A program made the position numbers and the translations under genes. Positions 18,506 through 26,915 of a stretch of 63,806 nucleotides of DNA are shown here, piece after piece (the first letter of the stretch is position 1; each line of letters begins with the position of its first letter). The DNA is from Planctomycetota bacterium (lineage in GTDB: Bacteria > Planctomycetota > GCA-2746535), in contig NVWA01000033.1 of assembly GCA_002746535.1 (NCBI GenBank), forward strand, positions 1-63,806. Reading direction: 5' to 3'. The notes beneath the pieces were generated by a model that was given only the letters and a program-made list of their open reading frames with translations, did not search any database and was not told where the DNA came from.

Positions 18506-18778
18506 ATGTCCAATATTAAAAGAGGTATGCGTTACCATAATGCCGAAGATGATGTCATTAAATTTAGTTATGATGGCTCTGATTCAATTATCAGTGCTAT
18601 TATTGTAAACGAAAGTTTTACTGGCATTGGATGTGTTTACGTTGGCGAACCTTTAAAACCGGGTCAAAATATATTTTGGAACGAATCTGAAAAGATTAAA
18701 ACTAAATGCGAAATTATTAGATGTGAAGAGCTAAAAGAAGAGGTGTTCTTTATCGCTTTCGAAATCATTAAAAATTAA
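18506..18778 (+). CDS. Small PilZ-like domain protein
   Basis: A 90-residue protein, likely a minimal PilZ domain. The (D/N)xSxxG motif is visible as NESFTG (residues 43-48), followed by the expected beta-strand pattern (CVYVGEPLKPGQNIFW, CEIIRCEEL, VFFIAFEII). The RxxxR c-di-GMP motif at the N-terminus is not intact (KRGMRYHNAED), so nucleotide binding is doubtful. A GAGG ribosome site lies 8 bases before ATG. It is convergent with the sulfatase by 3 bases. Confidence 0.6.
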   Translation: MSNIKRGMRYHNAEDDVIKFSYDGSDSIISAIIVNESFTGIGCVYVGEPLKPGQNIFWNESEKIKTKCEIIRCEELKEEVFFIAFEIIKN

Positions 18779-18781
18779 ATT

Positions 18782-20146
18782 TTAAGGGTGTTCTTTGCTA
18801 TACTTCATCGGGTCAATTTTAAGATGTCCTTTTTGAAATGGAATCTCCATCCAGGGATCTTTTGTTTCTAAACAAAATTTAAATAGCTTCTGCATCATTT
18901 TCTCAACCATTTCTTTGTATTCCGGCTTGTTGGCGAGATTATTAATTTCTAACGGGTCTTCCTTAATGTTGAATAGTTGAATGGCTTCTCTTTTTAAAAA
19001 TGTTTCCGTTGGTCGCTTCCCCATCATTTTTAAATTTTTATTTTTAATACATTGCCAAGTAGGAGAACGAAATAAATCTGTTGGCAGGGGCGAAGGCAAT
19101 TCTGGAGCACAATGATAAATGAATTTAAATTCTCGACCTCGAATGATTCTGTAGGGGTTGTAATTCTTCGATTCATGAAAAGTATGAGATAATATAGTTT
19201 CATCCCAACCTTCGCAATCTGGTTGATCAAGTACAGGTATCAATGACCTGCCAGGAAGATCATCAGGGCCTTTTAATCCACACCAGTCATATATTGTAGG
19301 AGCAATATCAACCCAATTCATTAAAGCATTGTGTCGTCCGCCATTATTTTCAATTTCAGGCGTATAAATAAGAAAAGGACATTGGTGCCCAGAATCAAAA
19401 GAAGAAGCTTTTGCCCCCGGGAAAGGCATGCCATGATCACTAGTAACGATCACTAATGTATCCTTTTCTCTTCCCTGATCTTTGAGAGCATTTAAGACAC
19501 TTCCAACACCATGATCAAATCTAGAAACAGCTTCATAATATTCGACTAAGTCATCTCTTACTTCTGGTTCATCGGGTAAAAAATCAGGGACTAAAACATC
19601 ACTGGCTTTATAGTGGGGTTGTTCAAAACCTTCAATTTCAAATTCATTTTTAAACCCATTATTGTCACCTCTGCGATGAGGGTCTCCAAAAGCAACGTGT
19701 AAATAAAAGTTCTGATTTTTGCAAGTGTTAAAAAAGTCATCAACTCTATCTTTTAAATAATTTAATTCGTATAAATTTCCAATTGCTTGATAGGTAAAGG
19801 GATATACTTCTTCCATTGGGGCTACATGGGATTTCCCAACCACTCCTGTAACTAACCCGGCTTCTTCAAACACTTTTGGAATGGTAACCATGTGACGGTG
19901 AGTTCGAAAAGGCTCCAAGCCATGACAATGTCCGTACTGACCATGTGTATGAGAATGCCTTCCTGTCAGAATACATGCACGACTAGCTGCACAAGAGGGG
20001 GATGTGCAAAAGCCATTGTCAAATGTAATCGATCGCTCTGAAAATTTATCTATATGCGGGGTTGAAACAACAGGATTGTTATAACATTTTGCAATAAAAT
20101 CCCAGTCGTCCGCAATGATTAAAACAGCATTTTTATAGTTTGACAT
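18782..20146 (-). CDS. Sulfatase (N-sulfoglucosamine sulfohydrolase-like)
   Basis: A 454-residue alkaline-phosphatase-superfamily sulfatase. Calcium/sulfate-site residues are visible in IIADDWD (13-14), SDHGMPFPGAK and the C-terminal region. The formylglycine site is Cys52 in SCAASRACILTGR, i.e. C-x-A-x-R rather than C-x-P-x-R. The overall layout (TPHIDKFSERSITFDNG, THGQYGH) resembles heparan N-sulfatase-type enzymes. No signal peptide is seen, so it is probably cytoplasmic or exported by an unusual route. It needs a maturase (none in this window). Sulfated polysaccharide degradation is typical of marine PVC bacteria. Confidence 0.88.
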   Translation of the reverse strand: MSNYKNAVLIIADDWDFIAKCYNNPVVSTPHIDKFSERSITFDNGFCTSPSCAASRACILTGRHSHTHGQYGHCHGLEPFRTHRHMVTIPKVFEEAGLVTGVVGKSHVAPMEEVYPFTYQAIGNLYELNYLKDRVDDFFNTCKNQNFYLHVAFGDPHRRGDNNGFKNEFEIEGFEQPHYKASDVLVPDFLPDEPEVRDDLVEYYEAVSRFDHGVGSVLNALKDQGREKDTLVIVTSDHGMPFPGAKASSFDSGHQCPFLIYTPEIENNGGRHNALMNWVDIAPTIYDWCGLKGPDDLPGRSLIPVLDQPDCEGWDETILSHTFHESKNYNPYRIIRGREFKFIYHCAPELPSPLPTDLFRSPTWQCIKNKNLKMMGKRPTETFLKREAIQLFNIKEDPLEINNLANKPEYKEMVEKMMQKLFKFCLETKDPWMEIPFQKGHLKIDPMKYSKEHP

Positions 20147-20297
20147 AATTTTGAGATCCTCGATTAAGTTTAGTAACTCAAGAATAATAATAATCTAAAG
20201 AGATGCTGATAATTCAATTATTTTTCTGTAATTAATATTTATTTAAGTGATGTCTCAATTTTAACTAATATAAAAGGTCTTTTTTGATTGGATAGAA

Positions 20298-21140
20298 ATG
20301 AAAGTAATCACTTATAATATACTCGATGGTTTTGAACACGCCCCAGAAAGAAAACTGGAATGTGCTTCATGGTTTAAAAATCAAGCGCCTGATATTGTTT
20401 TTTTAAATGAGTTAAATGGTTTTACTCAAGACTCATTAAAAGATTTTGCAAATAGTTGGGGGCATGCAAACACAATATTGTTAGAAGGTAGGAGCCGATA
20501 TTTAATTGGTATCACATCAAATTCGCCCATTACAGATGTCGAGACCTATTTTGAAAATTTACAGGGTCATGGTGTGATTTCATGCAAAAGCAATGGCATG
20601 ACATTAATCAACACTCACTTGAACCCACATGACATTGAAAAAAGACATCATGATGTAGAGTTTATTTTGGAAAAAATTAAGACCTTTGATAGTGATCGGG
20701 AAAATATTTTATTTGGTGGGGATTTGAATTCATTTCACTATGATGAAAAATCACACTATGCAGATGATGCAAGTGATTTAAAAAGCTTTTATTTATATCG
20801 TTCTAAGCTTGATGAAAAGTTTAAAAATTTAACTGATGATGAATTAGATTTTATGGTGTCTAAAAGATTGGCTGATTCTTCAATGGTAGATTTATTAAGC
20901 CAACATAATGATACATTTGTTACTAGCTTTCCCACAAAACTAGGGAAAGAAAAACAAGAACAAATAAAGGTGTTCGTCGATAGTGGCATTAATACCGATC
21001 GAATGTCAGGAAGAATTGATTATTTTTGGGCAAATAAGAAACTTGCTGATAAGTGTACTGCTTGTGTGATACCTAGAGACCCTAGCGTCGAAATCATTTC
21101 AGATCATTATCCTATAATTGCTGAATTCGAACTTAATTAG
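20298..21140 (+). CDS. Endonuclease/exonuclease/phosphatase-family hydrolase
   Basis: A 280-residue EEP-fold enzyme. Motifs are YNILDG at the start (Asn metal site), FLNEL (Glu), NTHLNPHD (His), GGDLNSF (Asp/Asn) and the C-terminal SDHYPI catalytic His. The family includes nucleases, sphingomyelinase-like and inositol phosphatases; I cannot choose among them. There is no signal peptide. GGATAGAA precedes the ATG. It is followed by a strong hairpin at 21189-21211. Confidence 0.85.
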   Translation: MKVITYNILDGFEHAPERKLECASWFKNQAPDIVFLNELNGFTQDSLKDFANSWGHANTILLEGRSRYLIGITSNSPITDVETYFENLQGHGVISCKSNGMTLINTHLNPHDIEKRHHDVEFILEKIKTFDSDRENILFGGDLNSFHYDEKSHYADDASDLKSFYLYRSKLDEKFKNLTDDELDFMVSKRLADSSMVDLLSQHNDTFVTSFPTKLGKEKQEQIKVFVDSGINTDRMSGRIDYFWANKKLADKCTACVIPRDPSVEIISDHYPIIAEFELN

Positions 21141-21188
21141 ATTAATTCATTTGCCCCGTGGGGTGCATTCAGAATTCGACGTTAAGTT

Positions 21189-21211
21189 CCCCTCCTTGAA
21201 AAAAGGAGGGG
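21189..21211. terminator. Terminator-like hairpin (CCCCTCCTT type)
   Basis: CCCCTCCTT pairs with AAGGAGGGG across a 5-base GAAAA loop, followed by AGCTTTATTT. Similar CTCCTCCTT palindromes occur at 24968-25040, so it may be both a dispersed repeat and the terminator of the EEP gene. Confidence 0.6.
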
Positions 21212-21413
21212 AGCTTTATTTCAAGCCTCATATTAAGTTCCTAACACACACTCTTCGGGACATTTAAAAGATAGTTTTATCTTAAAGAGGATACTTTCCT
21301 AAAAGGAAAAAATCTATTTGCATTAAATTTTATCTAACTTTTTTTAGAGACAACTTCAACGTAATTGCTTTAATACTATTTTTTTTTGGCAATTGTTAAA
21401 TTAGCTAGGATTT

Positions 21414-21794
21414 ATGGTGGATATCTTAATTGTAGAAGATGATGAGGATATATTAGAAATACTCCATATTTATCTATCCGTTAAATATAACGTTACAATT
21501 TTTGATAATCCTAAACTAGCTTTAGAAGCCTACAAAATAAATCCAAATTTCCCTCTTGTTATTACTGACTACTTTATGCCAGATTTGAGAGGGGATCAAT
21601 TGATTCATGAAATTTTAGCAATAAATGAAAATCAACAATTTATTTTATGCTCAGGTACGCCTAATGATGAAGTGGCATCACTTCTGGAAAATAATAAAAA
21701 CCTAATTCAATTTATTAAAAAACCATTCGATTTTTCCGAATTTGATGATGCGATAGATGTCATTGAGAAAAAGCTATTAGCGACTCATATTTAG
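21414..21794 (+). CDS. Stand-alone response-regulator receiver protein
   Basis: A 126-residue single receiver domain. Acid pocket VEDDED, phospho-acceptor Asp in VITDYFMPD, conserved Ser in LCSG and Lys in IKKPF are all intact, so phosphorylation should be possible. There is no output domain and no kinase in the neighbourhood. It is a paralogue of the protein at 22491 (shared TDYxMPxLRGDxLI pattern). CheY-like signalling or phosphotransfer is the likely role. Confidence 0.88.
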   Translation: MVDILIVEDDEDILEILHIYLSVKYNVTIFDNPKLALEAYKINPNFPLVITDYFMPDLRGDQLIHEILAINENQQFILCSGTPNDEVASLLENNKNLIQFIKKPFDFSEFDDAIDVIEKKLLATHI

Positions 21795-21868
21795 TTCAGT
21801 CCAGGTAATAGCCCTAGAAATTAAATTTTATTTTTGAAAATAATCACATTAGAAGAGTGCTATAATTT

Positions 21869-22228
21869 TTACATAATTTCTTCTTCTATTTCTTTGATAC
21901 AAAAAGGTTTTCTTAAAATATTATATTCAGGAAACTTTTTAATTAAATCGTTTTCAATTTCAATATTATCACTACCAGTGATGATAGATATTTTTTGTTC
22001 TTCATGAAACTCTCTTATCAATTGAATTAATTCCTTACCTGTAATTTTAGGCATATCCAAATCTAAAATAATTCTATTTAGTGGTCCATACTCTAGATAA
22101 TATTCAAATGCTACTTCCGGATCATTAAATGTTGTAATGGCGAATTTATTTTTAAATTTTTCGTTGATAATCGTATAAATTATATCGGTGATTTCAGGAC
22201 TATCATCGATGATGAGTATTTCTTCCAT
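21869..22228 (-). CDS. Stand-alone response-regulator receiver protein
   Basis: A 119-residue single receiver domain on the opposite strand between two related genes. LIIDDSPE (acid pocket), ILDLDMPK (phospho-acceptor Asp), IITGSD (Thr) and RKPF (Lys) are intact. It is less like its two neighbours than they are to each other. AAGGAA precedes the ATG. There is no output domain. Confidence 0.88.
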   Translation of the reverse strand: MEEILIIDDSPEITDIIYTIINEKFKNKFAITTFNDPEVAFEYYLEYGPLNRIILDLDMPKITGKELIQLIREFHEEQKISIITGSDNIEIENDLIKKFPEYNILRKPFCIKEIEEEIM

Positions 22229-22490
22229 TTTAATTCCTTTTTTTACTTACTAATATTAAATCATACTTTGAACTTATTTTAAATTCAAATAATTTTCTTA
22301 AAGTTTTACGGGATTTTTCCATTGGTAAAATAAATCTGATATTTTTTATTAATTAAAACTACTTACTTTATTTAATTGTTAAAAACACTTTATTTCTGCT
22401 TAGTTATATAATTAATTTCAATAAAGATTTGATTGAAGACAATTGATGATGCATAATAAACCACAATAAAAACTATTTAGGGTTTATACC

Positions 22491-22844
22491 GTGAAGATAC
22501 TTCTAGTTGATGATGAGAAAAACTTTAGTGATGTCTTAGATAGTTATTTGCATTTTGATCATGAAGTCACGGTTTATAATAATTCATTAAATGCCTTAGA
22601 GCATTACAAAAAAAATCAAGATTACCAAGTTATAATAACGGACTATTTAATGCCCTATTTGCGGGGCGATGAATTAATTCGCGATATATTAAAAATAAAT
22701 AAAAAACAGCAATTTATTATATCATCAGGTTATTTCTCCGACAGATCGCTGGGTGTTTTTGAGAAAGAAGGTCAAACCTGTTATGTAATTAAAAAGCCCT
22801 ATGATTTAGATCATATGGGTGTGCTCTTAGAGCTTTTAGAGTGA
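22491..22844 (+). CDS. Stand-alone response-regulator receiver protein
   Basis: A 117-residue single receiver domain starting with GTG. LLVDDEKN, IITDYLMPYLRGDELI (phospho-acceptor), ISSG and IKKPYD are intact. The clear similarity to the protein at 21414 indicates a local duplication. There is no kinase or output domain nearby. Confidence 0.87.
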   Translation: MKILLVDDEKNFSDVLDSYLHFDHEVTVYNNSLNALEHYKKNQDYQVIITDYLMPYLRGDELIRDILKINKKQQFIISSGYFSDRSLGVFEKEGQTCYVIKKPYDLDHMGVLLELLE

Positions 22845-22968
22845 TATTTTTAAATTGAAAATCATCATGCTTTAAATTCTCGTTTATAAATATTAAAACA
22901 TTCAAAATCATTTATTTGAAGATAGAATATCAGGATTCTATGAGCTAAAAACAATAAAGGATTTTGTC

Positions 22969-23688
22969 ATGAAAAAAGTTATCCTGTGCACATTAATTAT
23001 ATCCCTAATATTCGCTTTAAACGTTAAGGTTTTAGAAACCAATGATAATGAAGCAAAAGATCTAGTTGCCATGACTGAAGGCGGAAGATTATATGACAAA
23101 TGGTATAAGGCTTCAAAAGAAGCCAAAAAACCTACAACGGTTCACCCCAAATACCCAAAACATGGTCAGAAGCTTCTAAAGCCTTCAAATACTTGGCGAT
23201 GTAAAGAGTGTCATGGATGGGATTATAATGGTAAAGACGGAGCTTATAAAAAAGGCACCCATTTTACCGGCATCAAGGGTTTGCAGTCGATCAAAGGAAA
23301 GTCTAGCGCAATGACCTTGAAATTATTTAATAAATCACATCCTGAATTTAAAGAGCATTTGACACAAAAAGAAATAACTCAAATCAGTCATTTTCTAAGT
23401 GTCGGTATTTTCGATATGGATAAAATAATTGATTCAAAAACTAAGTTGGTTAAACAAGGTAATCCGCAAAAAGGTAAAATTTATTACAGGACTCTTTGTA
23501 CTCAGTGTCATGGGCAAAAAGGAGTTGAAGTAAAGGACATGCCTGATTTGCATGTATTGTCATTGAAAAATCCATGGGAAACACTTCATAAAATTCTATA
23601 TGGTCAACCCGATGAACAAATGCCAGCATTAGGAGCCTTAGACAAAAAAGTATCAATTGATATCTTATCCTATTTGCAAAAAAAATAG
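22969..23688 (+). CDS. Secreted di-haem cytochrome c
   Basis: A 239-residue exported protein: a signal sequence (residues 1-18) then two c-type haem motifs, CKECH (78-82) and CTQCH in the C-terminal domain. A Met in EQMPALG is a plausible sixth ligand of the second haem. The N-terminal unit (CKECHGWDYNGKDGAY) resembles cytochrome c domains found in anaerobic respiratory chains. It would be assembled in the periplasm and carry electrons. No partner oxidoreductase is adjacent. Confidence 0.85.
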   Translation: MKKVILCTLIISLIFALNVKVLETNDNEAKDLVAMTEGGRLYDKWYKASKEAKKPTTVHPKYPKHGQKLLKPSNTWRCKECHGWDYNGKDGAYKKGTHFTGIKGLQSIKGKSSAMTLKLFNKSHPEFKEHLTQKEITQISHFLSVGIFDMDKIIDSKTKLVKQGNPQKGKIYYRTLCTQCHGQKGVEVKDMPDLHVLSLKNPWETLHKILYGQPDEQMPALGALDKKVSIDILSYLQKK

Positions 23689-23730
23689 GTGTTTAGCATC
23701 TTCCCTAGCAAATAGTAAAAGGATTTAAAT

Positions 23731-24876
23731 ATGCCTATAGGCGACCGAACATCGATTGAGATTTCCAAGTCAAAAGATCCTGAAACAGGCTTAGAAGTAG
23801 AAAAAATTACCGCCGATAATTGCAATTCATTTTATCCTTATTTTACCCAAAATTTATTGGGTGCAGATAATGATTACATTTTAATTAATTGTGATAAGAG
23901 TGGCTTTTGGGAACACTATATTTTATCGTTCAAAGAGTCCACTATGATTCAAATTACGGAATCAAAATTAGAAAACCCCGCTAGGTCATGTCATGATGCA
24001 AAAAATGGTTTAACTTATTTTTGGGTAGGAAATAATTTGATGCAAGCTAGTCTTGATGGTAAAAATCAAGATTGCATCTATTCGGTTCCAGAAGGTTTTA
24101 GTCCAAGCATATTAGATATTTCATCTTGTGGTGCTTATGTAAGTTTTGTCTATGTCGAAAACATTTCTAAGAGTACCGACACAGGTAAAATATATTCTTC
24201 CATGTTAGAAACTCTTTTTCAAAGACCAAGAAGTGTCTTGATTCAAGTTGATGTAAAAAATAAAACAAGTCATGCCGTATATGGAGAACAAGAATGGTTT
24301 TCGCATGTTTGTATTCATCCAAAAGAACCCAATATAATCATGTTCTGCCATGAAGGCACATGGGAGCTTGTGCAGAGATTGTGGATCGCTAATTCTAACA
24401 CTCACGAAGTCTGGCCAATTGTAAAACAAAAAAAGCATTTTGAACGATCTGGTCATGAGTACTTTACTAACACAGGTCACATCCTTACTCAATATGCAAT
24501 TCGAGATGATATTAATTCTGATGATTGGCGTCATGCTAATATTCTTACTAATTATAAAGATGAGGAAAAAGAAATTTTTTGGTATGACGGGGTGCAACCT
24601 GCTCATGTACAAACAAGCTATCAATCTAATTATAGGTTAGTAGGTGATTGTGGCGATAGAACTGATTGGAAAAATAAAAATGCTGAGAATTATATAACCT
24701 CCATAGAACTCAAAGAGGGCAAAAGCTCAATGACAAATTTGTGCAGACACAATACCAGTTGGGTTGATCAGAATAGCCATCCCCATCCAATTTTTACCCG
24801 TGATGACAAGCAGATTTTATTTAACAGTGACCAAGGTGGCTTTAATAATATATATAGAGTGCCCTATCAATCATAA
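23731..24876 (+). CDS. Oligogalacturonate lyase (PL22-like)
   Basis: A 381-residue cytoplasmic protein with the seven-bladed propeller pattern of oligogalacturonate lyase, which splits unsaturated digalacturonate from pectin breakdown. Typical segments are FSHVCIHPKEPNIIMFCHEG, whose His residues bind Mn2+, GHEYFTNTGHILTQY and HPHPIFTRDDKQILFNSD. Length matches the family. There is no signal peptide, consistent with intracellular action on imported oligomers. AAAAGGATTTAAAT precedes the ATG. No other pectin gene is in the window. Confidence 0.82.
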   Translation: MPIGDRTSIEISKSKDPETGLEVEKITADNCNSFYPYFTQNLLGADNDYILINCDKSGFWEHYILSFKESTMIQITESKLENPARSCHDAKNGLTYFWVGNNLMQASLDGKNQDCIYSVPEGFSPSILDISSCGAYVSFVYVENISKSTDTGKIYSSMLETLFQRPRSVLIQVDVKNKTSHAVYGEQEWFSHVCIHPKEPNIIMFCHEGTWELVQRLWIANSNTHEVWPIVKQKKHFERSGHEYFTNTGHILTQYAIRDDINSDDWRHANILTNYKDEEKEIFWYDGVQPAHVQTSYQSNYRLVGDCGDRTDWKNKNAENYITSIELKEGKSSMTNLCRHNTSWVDQNSHPHPIFTRDDKQILFNSDQGGFNNIYRVPYQS

Positions 24877-24883
24877 TTAAGGC

Positions 24884-24906
24884 AACACAAGCATCTTGCT
24901 TGTGTT
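24884..24906 (+). terminator. Terminator hairpin with ATCTT loop
   Basis: AACACAAGC, loop ATCTT, GCTTGTGTT, then TTTT: a perfect 9-bp stem just after the oligogalacturonate lyase stop. The loop matches the hairpin at 18276-18292. Confidence 0.7.
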
Positions 24907-24967
24907 TTAAAACACTTTCTTTTCCGCTTTCATTCATCAATTTAAAAATATTTTTTATTCCCCAAAC

Positions 24968-25203
24968 TCCTCCTTAGAAAGGAGGAGAACTTTTATAAAT
25001 TTCATTTTAATTTATAGCTCCCCACCTTTCTAAGGAGGGTGACGGTTCGACGCTCGACAGCTTGCTGACGGGGTGGTTGATAAAATGGGTTTTATTTGCA
25101 GACAGATTCCAATTAATAAACCCCCAGGTTTCATTCAACCTCAAGCCTACGGCTATCGGGTTCATTTCACCAAGGGCTATTAATTGTATATCCCCTTCGG
25201 GGA
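24968..25203. repeat. Cluster of palindromic repeats in a 500-base gap
   Basis: The gap 24877-25394 has no gene. It holds an inverted pair of CTCCTTAGAAAGG-type palindromes (about 24968-24988 and 25022-25040), the 22-base repeat shared with 92-113 (at 25058-25079), a G+C-rich stretch, and a TCCCC/GGGGA hairpin (25191-25203). No ORF is seen. It looks like stacked insertions of small repeats. Confidence 0.6.
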
Positions 25204-25394
25204 AAATTTGACTAATTTATTTTAGAATATTTTACTAACATAATATAGCGTAAGTAGCTTGCTTGTATTTTAACTGAAGCTAGCAGCTTCAACTACCATA
25301 AGGCCTCTTTTCCGCTTTCATTCATCAAGAAAATTGATAATATCTGTCTTGTTTTTAAACACAATTGACTTCAAAAAAAAACTTGGAATAACAT

Positions 25395-26912
25395 ATGAAT
25401 CTACTTGATTGCTTTAGCCCATCATTATTTGGGAAAGCAGATAAAACCGGCTTAACGTTTAATGGTCAAAGTTATACCTTTGGTGAAATTAATGTGGCCT
25501 CTACGATAACGGCCAACGCTTTAAAAGATAAGTTCGATATCAAAAAGGGTGATCGGATTTCGATGTATCTGGAGAATTGCCCTGAGTTGATAATCTTTTA
25601 TTTAGCTTGTTTAAAACTTGGTGTGATTGTTGTGCCAATGAATGTTCTTTATAAAGATCGAGAATTATCACATTTAATTGCTGACGCTGAACCTAAATTG
25701 ATTTTTGTGGATCAAGAAAGATTTGAAGTGCTCAAACCACTCCTTGGTAATTTTGGCTCCATTGAAAAAGTCCTTTGTACGACTGATATCGATGACACTC
25801 TTGGTTGGGAAGAATTAAACAAAGATCAAAATACGACTGAGGTTGATTATTCAATGGTTAGTGGTGATGACGCCGCTTTAATGATCTACACTTCTGGTAC
25901 AACCGGAACATCTAAAGGAGCCTTGTTAACTCACCATAATTTAGTTTCTAATATCATCTCACTAGTTCATTGTTGGCAATGGTCGGCAGATGATAAATTT
26001 ATTTTAACCTTACCATTATTCCACATGCATGGTCTAGGTAATGGTGTCCATGGGTGGTTAACCAGCGGTTGCCATACAACTTTATTTAAACGTTTCAAGG
26101 CTGATGTGATTTTAGCCTCTATTCGAGATAACAATGCCACTTTATTTTTTGGTGTACCAACAATGTATGAACGTTTTTTAGAAGCCTTTGAAAATGGCGT
26201 TGAAAAACCTACAAGTATACGTCTGCTGGTTTCCGGGTCAGCTCCTTTATCACCAGAAACATTTGCTAAAATTGAATCAGTCTTTGGTCATCGAATCTTA
26301 GAACGTTATGGCATGTCTGAAACAGCCATGATCACATCCAATCTTTATGAAGGTCCTAATTCAAGAGTTCAAGGTACCGTTGGTAAAGCTTTGCCGGGTG
26401 TTTCACTTCGTATTGCACATCCCAACAATGAAGTCGTCGGTGATGATGAAATAGGTGAGATACAAATCATAGGCCCCAATGTATTAAAATGTTATTGGCG
26501 ACAAGAAGAAAAAACCAGAGATGCTTACACTGAAGATGGCTTTTTTAAAACCGGCGATCTAGGTAAATTTGACCCCAACGGAAACGTTATTATTACAGGT
26601 CGTGCTAAAGAATTAATTATTAGCGGAGGTTTTAATATTTATCCCCAAGAAATTATTAATTGTTTAGTTGAACATGATGGTGTCAAAGAAGCCGCGGTTA
26701 TCGGGGTTCCCGATCAACGTCGTGGTGAGTTGGTGAAAGCCTACATCGTCAAAGAAACGGATACTGTTACTGCTGAAGAGTTGATGGCATATTGTTCTAA
26801 ACACTTAGCAAGTTTTAAAGCCCCTAGAGCGATTGAGTTTATTGATACATTACCTCGAAATGCCATGGGTAAATTACAATTAAAAGATTTACCTAATAGA
26901 GAGAAATTGTAA
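25395..26912 (+). CDS. matB: MatB-like (methyl)malonyl-CoA synthetase
   Basis: A 505-residue adenylate-forming acyl-CoA ligase: acid + ATP + CoA to acyl-CoA + AMP + PPi. The P-loop is MIYTSGTTGTSKGA; LLVSGSAPLSP, ILERYGMSET and FFKTGDLGKFD follow, with the catalytic Lys in the C-terminal RNAMGKLQ. Segments such as CWQWSADDKFILTLPLFHMHGL, GVPTMYERF and GTVGKALPGV are those of malonyl/methylmalonyl-CoA synthetases rather than fatty-acyl ligases. The gene lies 3 bases before a mutase carrying methylmalonyl-CoA specificity residues, supporting methylmalonate as substrate. No signal peptide. A general carboxylate ligase remains possible. Confidence 0.75.
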   Translation: MNLLDCFSPSLFGKADKTGLTFNGQSYTFGEINVASTITANALKDKFDIKKGDRISMYLENCPELIIFYLACLKLGVIVVPMNVLYKDRELSHLIADAEPKLIFVDQERFEVLKPLLGNFGSIEKVLCTTDIDDTLGWEELNKDQNTTEVDYSMVSGDDAALMIYTSGTTGTSKGALLTHHNLVSNIISLVHCWQWSADDKFILTLPLFHMHGLGNGVHGWLTSGCHTTLFKRFKADVILASIRDNNATLFFGVPTMYERFLEAFENGVEKPTSIRLLVSGSAPLSPETFAKIESVFGHRILERYGMSETAMITSNLYEGPNSRVQGTVGKALPGVSLRIAHPNNEVVGDDEIGEIQIIGPNVLKCYWRQEEKTRDAYTEDGFFKTGDLGKFDPNGNVIITGRAKELIISGGFNIYPQEIINCLVEHDGVKEAAVIGVPDQRRGELVKAYIVKETDTVTAEELMAYCSKHLASFKAPRAIEFIDTLPRNAMGKLQLKDLPNREKL

Positions 26913-26915
26913 ATA

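Noticed and set aside
25204..25394. A cobalamin riboswitch before the B12-dependent operon.
   Set aside because: I could not find a B12-box-like string or enough structured leader; the gap is filled with small repeats.
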